Under the pieces are notes generated by a model. It was given only the letters and a program-made list of their open reading frames with translations, made no database searches and was not told the DNA's origin. A stretch of DNA of 64,000 bases from Eutreptiella sp. 'Long Island Sound 2002' (taxonomy: Eukaryota; Euglenozoa; Euglenophyceae; Eutreptiales; Eutreptiaceae): assembly GCA_964036045.1 (NCBI GenBank), contig OZ038387.1, positions 19,122,794 to 19,186,793 of the forward strand, in the 5' to 3' direction. Each line of letters begins with the position of its first letter. The stretch's first letter is position 1. Of the stretch, positions 54,270 to 64,000 are shown one piece after another. The position numbers were made by a program, and so were the translations under genes.

Positions 54270-54573
54270 AAGGGCTGTCCTTAACGCAAAAAAAAAAAAT
54301 CCCGTCCGGTACGGGGTAATTTCAAAAGAGCCCGCGGACAGTACATGTCTTCACCCCGGTGTTCCCAATTGTTCAACCATGAGTCCCTAGCCCCAAATTG
54401 GTCTCAGCACATAACAATATGATCCTTGCCCCACATGTGTTGCATGACCCTACCTCACACCCTGCACAATTCAACATGAAGAAGAGCAATACTTTTTTTG
54501 AATCAAATATAGTGATGCAGCGTTCGACCACCCGAATGTTCCATCGCCGGTGGCACAGCTGGAAACAAACTCC

Positions 54574-55348
54574 CTACTGCTGGTACAACCTGTGGAAGTG
54601 CACCCTGACACGCTCCATAAGCTCACCCTTCCCCCCTCTCACACTCAAACCATGCTTCCTACAAATGGCCTGAAACTCAACCTTAGTCCACTCATGCAAC
54701 CTCCCCCTCTCCATTGCACTCAACACCGCCTCATCCACATCATACCGAAACACCAACTGCGTGCCAGGGTTAGAAGAGGTGGAGGGGACAGCTGAGGGGT
54801 TAGGAAGGTCAGAAGAGGAGCTACTGGCAACTGCATCTGCCTGCTCCATATCCTCGTCCTCACTGTCTTCGTCCTCACCCTCCAACCCCATACACATCGC
54901 CAATGTCGGCGTCACGTGTCGCCCTCTTGGGGACAACCCACAAATCTCGAATGTCCAACGGAACCTCCGCCTCACCATCCTCTTCCAAAGAAACTGCCAA
55001 ATCCTTGAAAGCCGCAAACCCAAGCAAACCACCATCTTCCACCTCAACCGCATGCCCTTGCTTCCGTTTGCGCGGGCGGAAAGGGGCCTTCCGAAGGTCC
55101 TCAAAAACCTCAAAGGGCCCCCAATCCTCTGGTGCCTCCCCATTGCACCTTACCCACAGCGTCTCACACATGCGCTCCGTGGTTTGGCCAAAGTCCGTAG
55201 CCGTCACGTAGCTAAAAACTCTCTCACACGAACACGAGCTTGCCTCAACCCAATCCTCCAGGTTAGCACAGCCATCCCACTCAGCTCGCTTGAATCGTGC
55301 TTGTACATCCTCAATCAAACTACGAAGAAACTCAGAAGTGGCCCACAA
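54574..55348 (-). pseudogene. C-terminal hAT transposase fragment with SAP motif
   Basis: 55348-54890 encodes a hAT dimerisation-like region, with SSCSCERVFSYVTATD and TTERMCETLWVRC. After a single-base frameshift near 54890 the next frame carries an acidic stretch (GEDEDSEDEDMEQAD), a Ser/Pro linker, and a SAP-like end (AMERGRLHEWTKVEFQAIC, then GGKGELMERV) up to TAG 54574. The order hAT-C, linker, SAP is the same as in the giant element's transposase, suggesting related families. The catalytic core is missing. The first codons are formed by the adjacent minisatellite, so the 5' part was lost by deletion. Confidence 0.7.
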
Positions 55349-55862
55349 GTGGGCAAATAGGCTACCTCACCCCTGCCGTATCGGGGAGCCCCACCGCCTC
55401 AGAGCGGGGGGAAAAATCAGAAGTGGCCCACAAGTGGGCAAATTGGCTACCTCACCCCTGCCGTATCGGGGAGCCCCCCCCGCTTCAGAGCGGGGAGCAA
55501 AATCAGAAGTGGCCCACAAGTGGGCAAATTGGCTACCTCACCCCTGCCGTATCGGGGATCCCCACCGCCTCGGAGCGGGGGGCAAAATCAGAAGTGGCCC
55601 ACAAGTGGGCAAATTGCCTACCTCACCCCTGCCGTATCGGGGATCCCCACCGCCTCAGAGCGGGGAGCAAAATCAGAAGTGGCCCACAAGTGGGCAAATT
55701 GGCTACCTCATCCCTGCCGTATCGGGGAGCCCCACCGCTTCAGAGCGGGGGGCAAAATCAGAAGTGGCCCACAAGTGGGCAAATTGGCTACCTCACCCCT
55801 GCCGTATCGGGGAGCCCCACCGCCTCAGAGCGGGGGGCAAAATCAGAAGTGGTGCCCAAAAG
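55331..55862. repeat. Minisatellite, six units of about 85 bp
   Basis: TCAGAAGTGGCCCACAAGTG starts at 55332, 55418, 55503, 55589, 55673 and 55758 (partial seventh at 55843). Each unit has two short palindromes, GCCCACAAGTGGGC and CCCCTGCCGTATCGGGG, so it can fold. Open frames run through it in all phases and are artefacts. Confidence 0.95.
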
Positions 55863-57048
55863 AGGGCGGCGGGGGGGGGGTAGACATGGCCCGCGTTCGG
55901 CCGGGGGAAAACGGCCTCTAGGGGCTGTCCTTAAAGGCTGTCCTTAACAAAAAAAAAAAAATCTCGTCCCTTAAGGACAGCCCCGGTTACATGGGTCATC
56001 TGTGGGTCCAAAAATGGTCCAAAATCATTTTTTCCAAATTTGTTCCTAGACCACGTGCTGGGGCTCAAACAAGTGTTTTTGGCCCATTATGTTATGACGC
56101 TCCACAATTCCCAAAAAGCCTTGAAAACAGGCTTTAGGTTTAGCAGCAGCAAGCAGCAGGAGCACGCGCGAAATGGGGAAAAATCAGAACTCTGTCCTGG
56201 TGCTTCGGATTCGGCTGAAATTTTGGTGGATGATACCTATGGGTGTGAAGTACAATCACACAGAGTTTGAGCAAGAAACTCAACGGTGGCGGCCGGGAAC
56301 GCGATTCGCAAGTGGCGGACCCAGGTTTCAAAATCTGTCAAAAATGGCAAAAAAAAATGCTATGAACAATCACCTTTGGTCACTGTCTAGTGGGCTTTAC
56401 ACCCAGGTAGTGCGTCCAACGACCTCTTTATGGGTTCAAAACACCGCAAAATCGGCCTTGAAAAGCACCCTTTTTGCATACTTTTTCAAGTTGCACGTTC
56501 TCGTAATGTGTTTTTTAGCCATGAATCGCATTGGGCACCCTTGTGGTGATTAATAACGATGGATGGGATCACTTTGAAGCCTTTTCCACATTGTCATCAC
56601 CTTCCAATGCCCCATTTTGGCACGGCAGTGTGGTGTTCAGTGTGCACGGTGCACGTGCTGGGGTAGGGTTACATGGGTCATCTGTGGGTCCAAAAATGGT
56701 CCAAAATCATTTTTTCCAAATTTGTTCCTAGACCACGTGCTGGGGCTCAAACAAGTGTTTTTGGCCCGTTTTGAGCCCATGGTGGCCCGTTGTGACGCTC
56801 CACAATTCCCAAAAAGCCTTGAAAATGGGCTTTGTGGGGACCAAAAAGGGTCAAAAATGGGTCAAAAACGCGTTTTTCCAGAATGATAACTAGACCGTTT
56901 GGGGTGCATAAACAAGTGAAATGAGCCCGTTCCGAGCCCATTGTAAGCAATTTTGGCCCGTCTAAAGTCACAAAATGCCTTAAAGGTGATATTCCTTTCC
57001 CCACCAGCTCGGTCCCAATATTCAGTCCTGGTTAGGGTTAGGGGGCAA

Positions 57049-57232
57049 GAAACCGCGGGACTGGGGTACTTTGAGTGTATCCGAAGAGGGATATCAAGTC
57101 TGGCAAAGTCTGGTTTAGCCTCTGCCAATTCAGAGATAACATTCTGTGTGCGTCGAGCATGCGCCCGGGTCAGACCACCAATGTAATCCAGATGATCTCT
57201 GATACACTGTCCAAGATATTGGACCTGGAGGT
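57049..57232 (-). other. Unique 184-bp insert at a repeat-array junction, possible coding remnant
   Basis: It replaces the usual ACCGAGCTGGTGG sequence after the TTAGGG repeat. The minus strand is open and reads blocks such as RDHLDYIGGLTRAHARR and ELAEAKPDFARLDIPLR. These look protein-like, but I recognise no family. Confidence 0.35.
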
Positions 57233-58370
57233 ACCAGTCTTGGTTTTATAACCCTTTTTAGTGTCTAGGGTGGACCTACCAGGTTTAGCAGCAGCAGCAA
57301 TCAAGCAGCAGTAGCACGCGCAAAATGGGGAAAAATCAGAATTCTGTCGTGGTGCTTTGGCTTCCGCTGAAATTTTGGTGCATGATACCTATGGGTATGA
57401 GGGACAACCACACAAAGTATGAGCCGGAAACTCAACGGTGGCGGCCGGGAATAGCTGTCGCAAGTGGCGGACCTCGGTTTCAAAAACTGCAATTTAGGGC
57501 CAAAAACAGCCATTTTTGGACCAAAAGAGACCTAGAACCCATTCAAAACGGCCAGATGAAGGGAAAGGGTGGGTACACTCCACGTGCAGCTTGACTTTCC
57601 TGTGTCAACGAGCCCTTTGCAGCCCTCTAACTCCACCATATGTCCTTGAAACGGCCCAAAAAGGCCCCAGAAGCCCCAAGTTTTGTGTACATTGGCTGGC
57701 GACAACCACAAACCAAGAACGGGCCATATCTTTGGCTACATGGCTCAAAACGCGATTCCGAGGGCACCTACTCCACCCGCAACCCCCCACTTTTTGTGTT
57801 TTCCATCCCTCAGATTTGCCCAAACGGACGCCTAGACCCCCATACGTAGCCCCACTAGGCTGCGGCAAGCTGCAAGCTCAAGCCCAAACAGGTGGGTGCC
57901 CAAATGGGTCAACAGGGACGAATAGGGGCAAAAAATGATTTTTTTCAAAAATGATCCTAGACCATGTGTGATGCTAAAACAAGTGGTTTTGGACTATTTT
58001 GAGCTTGTGGTGGCCCATTTTGGTCCTCCGAAAATCCCAAAATGCCTTGAAAATGGGCTGTTTTGGGACGAAAAATGGGTCAAAAATGGCGCAAACACGC
58101 AGTTTTCCAAACCTCATCCTAGACCATTTTGGGGTGCACAAGTGGGTGAAATGAGCCCATTTTGAGCCCATTTTGGGGCATTTTGGCCCCTCACAAGTCC
58201 AAAAAAGCCTTGAAAGTGGGCCTTGTGTTGAAGGGGATCACTTGCAAGCCGATTCCACTCTATCAACGGCCTTCAATGTGTGACTCATTGGTGTCCCTCA
58301 CCTTCATAGCTGATGTTCCCTCCCCCACCAGCTCGGTCCCAATATTCGGTCTTGATTAGGGTTAGGGTTA

Positions 58371-58649
58371 GGGCTAGGGTTGTGGTTGATGTTAAGGCCT
58401 GCAGCCCTCCTGTAGCCCTCCTTCGGGTCAAAATTTTTTTCTTGTTGTTTCAACACAAATATGAATTCTGTACAAAATTTTGAGTATTTTGAGTATCAAC
58501 ACATAGTATGAAAAAAAAATTGGCGCCGGACAGTTTTCTCTAGAGACACTTGTTGGTGGCCAACCCGGCACCGCTATCTTTCAAACCCCGGGGGGGGGGG
58601 GGGACCTGGGGGGGGTTGCATACAAGGACCGGGCCCGGCCGCCCCCCTA
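58371..58649. other. Spacer with G-run
   Basis: AT-rich, then a G-run at 58591-58618. Nothing else seen. Confidence 0.4.
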
Positions 58650-59640
58650 GGGGTGCATCATGAGGATCATCATGATGGGCCATCATGATGACAATCACAA
58701 AGACCGTCACAATAGACCATCATTATAAGCATCACCTGCATCCTGTTGCTGATAACGATGGTCTATCGTCATGGTCTTCGTGATTGTCATCATGACTATC
58801 ATGATGGGCCATTATGATGGCTCATCACAATGGGCCATCATGAGGGCCATAATGATGGTCAGCATGATACGGCATCATGATGGTCATTATGGTAGCCATC
58901 ATAATGACCATCATGATGACCATCACTACGGCCATAATGATGACAATCATGATGATGACAATCATGCTGGACCTTTATGATGGCCATTATGCTGACCATC
59001 AAGAGGACCATGCTAATTGCCATCATGATGACCATCATGATGATCATCAGGATGACTATCATGATGGACCATCATCTTGGCCATCATGGTGGCCGTTGTG
59101 ATGGAACTTCATGATGGCCATCATGAGGATCATCATCATCACCCTCATGGTGGCCATCATGATGGCCATAATGATGGTGCCCCATGATGGTCATCCTACT
59201 CGCCATCATGATGGCCCATCATGATGGTCATTATGATGGACCAGCATGGTGACCATAATGATGGTCCCTCGTGATGGTCTTTGTGATCGCCATCATGATG
59301 ACCATGATGATGACCCATCACGATGGCCATAATGATGGTCCGTCATGGTGGCCCCTCATGGTGCATCATGATGCCCATAATGATGGTCCATTGTGATGGT
59401 CTTTGTGATCGTCAGCATGGCCATCATAATGGACCATGGCCATAATGATGGTCTATCGTGGTGGTCCATTGTGATAGCTATCATGATGGCCATCACGATG
59501 GACCATCATTACGACCATCATGGGTGATGATGATGACTATCATGAGGGTCCACCATGATGAACCATCATCTGACTGTCATAGTGGCCAGGATGATGGTCC
59601 ACCATGATGTCCATCATGATAATCCATCAACGAATGGATG
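58650..59640. repeat. Degenerate ATGATGG(C/T)CATC repeat region
   Basis: About 1 kb built from CATCATGATGG and ATGATGGCCATC variants on both strands. The motif is nearly self-complementary, so extensive foldback is possible. His/Met/Asp-rich ORFs across it are artefacts. Confidence 0.9.
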
Positions 59641-61030
59641 GATGATACCTAGGACTGCCAAAAACCCTTGACACTTGGCACTTTTCTGAAAGAAATGGTG
59701 CAAACGAACCTGTTTCAGGTTTTTCTTTTCAAGCCACAGCCAGCACCAAACAGGGCTAGACATTACAAAATCTGCCCTTCTGTGTCCTATATGTGTTGTA
59801 GTACCACAATATCACCAACTAAACCCCTCTAGGTCAACAGCAATGGATACCTGGGACCACCCGAAACCCTCTCAGCTGTTGCAGGCTGGTAGATGGGGGG
59901 TAGATGGATCTCCCCACGCTGAGATGGCCGATTTCAGAGGAACAACAAAAACAAGACCCAACGGGGACCACTGAGCTGAAAACTACAGGGGGCCTATTTG
60001 CCTGTCGATCCAGGAAAAAAAACCTAAAAATTGCAGTTTATCGATCCAAAGTGTGTGTCATGCATCCCGGAGCAAGCACAATGGGACATACCGGTTCTGA
60101 CTCACTTTGATCATCTCGCATTTTGCCGAGACTTGCCTTGGATCCGGCTGCAACAAAGACAATGGGCATCCATGAAAATCCATATTTTGACTTCAAAGGA
60201 ACACAAATAGACATGCGATACACACATAATCAGCCAATAAGACACCATAACAACACATAAGAAAATTTGTTCCTCCAAACACAGGTTTCTTCAAAGATGC
60301 ATGCACACAAAGGACAAGGCAGTGATGATGCAAGATGGGTCCCACGTCCCATGTGGCTCTCCTGCGCCGATTTTCCGCAATGCTGCTTGCTTCTACGGCG
60401 AGCCGTGCCTTAGTTTCTCTGCAGCGCAAGCCACAAAGAACTGCATGGCAATTCTGGAGGGCGTCAGAAGAGAACTTCGAATATCCTCTTTTGTTCAGAG
60501 TTGGCATAGATTTTCACACTGTGCTTATTTATTGTCGATTGTTGTGCATGTTGTTTGACTGGGACGGTGAATTGGCTTCTTGTTGGCAGCACTGTGCTCC
60601 TTTGCATCTACTTTTTATCGATTTAAGGTCACAAATGGTGTAAGACCTTTTGTGCACAAGCAACAAGATCAGCCACTTGCATAGCACAATTGAAACAGGC
60701 CCACTCATGGTATTCAATCAAACCATGTTGCTCACACTCAGTTCTCATGTGCCCTGCACGTCTGCATACACAAAGAAGTCGCCCAAACATGTTCACTTTG
60801 ACATGGACTCCAGTTTAGACTTCAGTTCTGACGCTACACCATTGATGATGACGACACATTCCCGCGGTCTCCCCTGTGCACCGCATGGCGTCTTTGCAAT
60901 GTGCAATGGCACATCCATGGAGACCTCGATCTTCTACCCATGCTAGCTGACCTCCAGTGGTGGGCGCAATATGATTGAAGTGCTCGCAATTGAGGCTAGG
61001 TGCTTCTAGACCTCATGCTTAGCCCAAATA
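59641..61030. other. No gene recognised
   Basis: Short ORFs of up to 104 codons occur on both strands with no motif. Codon use and length do not support a call. Confidence 0.4.
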
Positions 61031-62015
61031 CCCGGGGGTGGGGGGGGGGGGGGGTGGCGCCAAGTCAATTTTGCGGTGGTAAATTTCGCTGTGGGAAATT
61101 TTGCGGAGGCCACCGGATTTTGTGTGGTAAATTTTGCTGTGGTAAATTTCGCAGACACTCCCAGAAATGTGTTGAGGTGCGTAGGGCTTTGCGGGCTCGG
61201 TGAAGCTTAGCCACAGGTACCACTCACAATGCAGCAGAGACCCATTCCCCACACTATGCCAGTGATGAGGGTCAATGTGTTTGAACTTTGAAAGTGGGAT
61301 TCGACTTACACCCCTGGCAAGGGCAACCGTAACTCCCTGCAAAGCAGCTCCTGGGCCTTGCTCTTTTCTCTTTGTGGGCATTAATCGTTTGCAGTGGCCC
61401 GCCTCTTTTCAGTTCACATTCATACATAATGCATAGCATTGAACATCAGAATAACGAGACAACAAGTTGGCAAGCCGGGCTGTGTACAGATAATCATTTG
61501 CCACAAAGATAAAGCAAAATAGGGTGTTGCAGAAGTTGTGACTCTACTTCTTTGAGAATTGCAGACATCCAAAACCAATCAGCGCCATCGGTTGTCCTCA
61601 GAAATGTCAGCAATCGTTGATGGTCGCTGATCTGTGTCGTTTTCTCTCCATTTGAGACCCTTCCTATGCTTCCATAGGACAGGGGCTGAATGAAACGTGA
61701 ATGCAGACAGTCCTCAAGGGGTTTAAGCTGAGACAGTGGTACAGGTACAAGCACTCAAGACAGTCAACACTCATGACAAAAGTTCATTTCACGTTGTCGC
61801 TAATTCCCCTTGTAAAAACACTGAAGCCAGGGTGGGGCAAATGCTCTGACCGCACCTGTTTACCATCAACCTGAGGAAACAGAGTATCACCCCACCCCAC
61901 AGTCCACGGCATCTGCTACTAGTGTGCGGGAAATTCGCGGAAGCCCCTAGATTTCGCGGCCAATTTGAAACGCGAAATTTGCCACACGAAATTAAAGTGC
62001 CGCGAACCCCCCCCC
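61031..62015. mobile_element. Possible small inverted-repeat element
   Basis: The left end, after a G-run, reads CAATTTTGCGGTGGTAAATT then TCGC. The reverse complement of the right end, also after a G-run, reads TAATTTCGTGTGGCAAATTT then CGC. Both ends carry several AAATTTCGC motifs (61079-61170; 61930-61995). No coding sequence or clear target-site duplication was found. The similarity is imperfect, so this is tentative. Confidence 0.35.
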
Positions 62016-62109
62016 CCCTCCGCCTGTATGTGGCTTTAGGCCCAGTGCATTGGTTGCAGCCAGCTGTAGGATGCTGAGGTACAAATGGTAGGCCATGCGG
62101 CGATAGTCG

Positions 62110-62475
62110 GCACGAAGTCGCCCCCCCGTACCCCCCCCCCCTACCCCTCCCCCCTACCCCTCCCCCCCGTACCCCCCCTGTATCCCCCCCCATATCCTTC
62201 GGCCCGCTACGCTCGACAGAGGGCTCGCTTCACTCGACGCGGGGGCCAGCCCCCGCACCCCCCTTAAATAACAAGACTCCTGCGGTGGCCACAGACCGCC
62301 TCGTGTGCACACCGCCTTGTGTGTGCACCGCCTTGTGTGTGCACTGCCAAACCTTCCCTTACGTACCCCCCCCCCGTACCCCCCTCCCCGTACTCTCCCC
62401 CCCGTACCCCCCCGTACCCTCCCCCCCGTACCCCCCCCCCCCCCGTACCCCCCCGTACCCTCCCCCCCGCCGGCG
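62110..62475. repeat. C-rich GTACCCCCC tracts
   Basis: Repeated GTACCCCCCCC and TACCCCTCCCCCC units in two clusters (62125-62185; 62363-62470), separated by a short CGCCTTGTGTGTGCAC triplication at 62315-62345. Confidence 0.85.
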
Positions 62476-62498
62476 ACCCGACCAACATTGTCTAGCAA

Positions 62499-64000
62499 GT
62501 GGGGCGCCCCTCCGAGCGCCAGCTAGACTGGGTCCTCATCGGGCCAAAGACCCCCTGCGTTGGGGCGGAGAAAGTCCTGGTCCCTGGCCTCAGCACCCAC
62601 CAGATGGTGCAGTGCGACCCGGGGTTCGTGGAGCGCACCTTCGCGGCGGCGGACCCATCCTGCCGCTGCTTCCGGTGGTCACAACTCCGGCCAGAGCAGC
62701 GGGCGCCTGCGGCAGCAGCCGCCTCACTCGCGCTATGGTGGTCGGCCGACGCCCGCCTGAGCCTCGACGGTGCCATTCAAGCGGTGTGGACCGCTCTAGA
62801 AGGCCTAGTGCCCTCCCAGCGGCACTCTTGGCGCCTCGCGGACCGGGATGTCCTGCGAGCGGCCTGGGAGCTAGATGAGGACGTCGGCTCGGCGTCCGCT
62901 GATGCGGTCCAGGCGTGGTGGCAAGAGCGCCAAGACGCCGCGTACGGGGCCCTGCTGCGTGTGGAGAAGGCCAAACTCGAAGGGGTCGCCCTGACGTCCC
63001 AGACGGGGAGAACGCTGCGCCTCCGGCCGCCCAAGTTCCGCCTCCTCACCGAGGTCAGCCCCGATGGCGTCCGCTTCCCGAGACGCTGGAGGCCTCCAGG
63101 CTTCCAGGCAGAGCTCCTCTGCCAAGCGCAGGAGCTACACTGTGGCCACACGGGGTCTGCCCCTGGACCTCATCCACCTCATGGCCCCAGTCCGCCCAGA
63201 AGACCCCGCGGACGACCCAGACTTCGTCTCGCGTATGCGGTGCGGCGCTGCCCCGGCCGCCGGAGTCACCGGTTGCAGGAGCCTCGCCGACTTATCACGA
63301 GATGGAGCTGGCCATCCAGAAGGGGTCTACGGTCACGTGCCTCGACGGGCTGCCGGCCCCTCGTATCTGCCCTGCCGGGCTATGCACTGCAGCTCCTGGT
63401 GGACATCTTGCACGCCCTGGTGTCCGGGACACCTAGCCGCCTGCTCTCGGCGGTCGTCCACCTCTGCCTCGCTAAGAAGCTCCCGGCTTGGCTCGTGCGG
63501 AACAGCCGGCCGGTCATGCCGGAGCCCGACCTCCGGCGGCTGGAGACGGGCGTTGTGCAGGAGCGCCCTGTCACCCGCCGAGAGTTGAGGCGCGCAGTGT
63601 CCCCCGAGCACTTCGCGCACCAGCGGCAGCTGTCCGGCCAGACACTAGCCTTGGCCTGCCGCTGGCGGCTGGCGGGCTAGGCGGTCCAGCATGGGGAGGT
63701 CTGGGATGAGGCGAACGCCTTCTGCAACCCGGACCGCGAGGCGGCCGGGGCGTGGGACCACGAAGCCCGTGAGGAGTCGCTTTCGCCGTGGCTTTGGCGC
63801 TTCTGCGAGGGGCTGGAGGCCTGGGTCGCCTCCCCATACGGCTTGGCCGGCCCGTACAAGCTGCGCCATGGCGGGGCCCAGGGCGACAGCCAGGGGGTGG
63901 GGTACTTCTCCAAGGTCTTGGAGAAGCGGACCGAGTACCTCCGGCATGCTGTCCGGGAGCGGCTGCACCCGGAAGACCTACGACCGGGCGCCCCGGATCC
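62499..64000 (+). CDS. Non-LTR retrotransposon endonuclease/reverse transcriptase (partial, runs off the window)
   Basis: The start of the frame resembles the C-terminal end of an AP-endonuclease domain (RQLDWVLIGPK, then GLSTHQMVQCD in place of the usual SDH). A linker follows, in which conserved-looking stretches shift between frames (63075-63360), suggesting one or two indels. RT fingers are at about 63470-63540 (LAKKLPAWLVRNSRPVMPEP, then DLRRLETG). After an in-frame TAG at 63678 the same frame continues with WDEANAFCNPDR and RT motif B, GLAGPYKLRHGGAQGDSQG, near 63840-63890. The frame may also extend upstream through TAG 62493. The style resembles LINE proteins of microalgae and dinoflagellates. 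The catalytic YxDD box would lie beyond the window. Confidence 0.7.

Larger units (their letters stand above)
54270..55985 (-). mobile_element. Second hAT-like element, 1.7 kb, internally deleted
   Basis: It is inserted in the repeat array with an 8-bp duplication GTTACATG and short terminal inverted repeats (GGGCTGTCCTTAA at the left; TTAAGGACAGCCC at the right). Next to each end is a poly-A-like tract (54287-54299; 55949-55962). The right end carries nested copies of the terminal motif in both orientations (55920-55985). It contains only the C-terminal part of a transposase gene plus a minisatellite, so it is non-autonomous. Confidence 0.85.
49500..58370. repeat. Array of about 1-kb subtelomere-like repeats
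   Basis: At least seven units share a block beginning TTTTATAACCC, then a variable CAG/CAAG tract, CACGCGC(G)AAATGGG, GATACCTATGGGT and CGCAAGTGGCGGACC (starts near 49571, 50705, 51672, 52715, 53658, 56135 and 57278). Two alternative downstream blocks follow: one with TTTAGGGCCAAAAA, the other with TGTCAAAAATGGC and GGGCCTCAACGACCTC. Junctions near 49500, 50636, 52640, 53578, 57030 and 58356 carry TTAGGG-like sequence preceded by CCCAATATTCAGTC. ORFs inside recur in all frames and look non-coding. Confidence 0.85.

Noticed and set aside
54270-54310. Poly-A tract as evidence of a retrotransposed gene
   Set aside because: The tract lies just inside a DNA-transposon terminus and recurs beside the same motif at the other end, with an 8-bp target duplication, so it is part of the element.
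55290-55947. Plus-strand ORFs of 133-216 codons
   Set aside because: Translation of the 85-bp minisatellite in three phases.
49560-58359. Many recurring ORFs in the repeat array
   Set aside because: The same DNA is open in several frames at once and copies differ by frame-disrupting indels, so no frame is conserved.
58771-59101. His/Met/Asp-rich ORFs
   Set aside because: Translation of the ATGATGG repeats.

Overview
The window is eukaryotic DNA dominated by mobile elements. Evidence: TTAGGG-type telomeric repeats (14093-14134 and inside a repeat array at 49.5-58.4 kb), non-LTR retrotransposon genes, hAT-like transposons with 8-bp target-site duplications, an apparent spliceosomal intron (8683-8844), long dinucleotide runs and many G/C homopolymers. 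Several well-supported reading frames are interrupted only by TAG, and one TAG aligns with a CAG codon in a second copy. This points to a nuclear code in which UAG, perhaps also UAA, means Gln (translation table 6). Ulvophyte green algae such as Dasycladales and Cladophorales, oxymonads, hexamitids and ciliates use such a code. A green alga is my guess, not a demonstrated assignment.

The main discovery is one apparently complete giant DNA transposon at 17703-37121 (19,419 bp). It has 14-bp perfect terminal inverted repeats inside about 350-bp imperfect ones, and an 8-bp target-site duplication CTCACCGC. All its genes lie on the minus strand. The first (25964->18401) is a nearly continuous polyprotein-like gene: an unknown N-terminal region, an OTU-type cysteine peptidase, a TET/JBP-like 2-oxoglutarate dioxygenase, a USP-type ubiquitin peptidase, a hAT-like transposase, a Cys cluster and a SAP motif. 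The second (33837->30022) is an Upf1-like SF1 helicase with a low-complexity N terminus. A Pro-rich ORF (34911->34087) follows. Between the two large genes lies a 3-kb palindromic satellite of 52-bp units. Four copies of a three-hairpin element occur near right ends of this family.

Layout. 1-3915: right end of a second, diverged copy of the giant element, cut by the window edge. 3916-7512: GC-rich unrecognised DNA with a possible broken gene. 7513-10505: TIR transposon 'A'. 10487-13080: decayed LINE (RT, RNase H, zinc knuckle). 13185-14062: orphan copy of the helicase C-terminal domain. 14093-15400: telomeric repeat and the 3' end of a LINE. 16932-17681: unknown gene, open only if TAG is sense. 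17703-37121: the giant element. 39060-41628: TIR transposon 'B', related to A. 41.6-49.5 kb: mostly unrecognised DNA and microsatellites. 49.5-58.4 kb: array of about 1-kb subtelomere-like repeats, invaded at 54270-55985 by a second hAT-like element. 58.65-59.64 kb: ATGATGG-type repeats. 62499-end: LINE endonuclease/reverse transcriptase gene running off the window.

Frameshifts in the giant element often sit in homopolymers (G9, A3, perhaps C14), so some breaks may be assembly errors. No rRNA, tRNA or CRISPR was seen.
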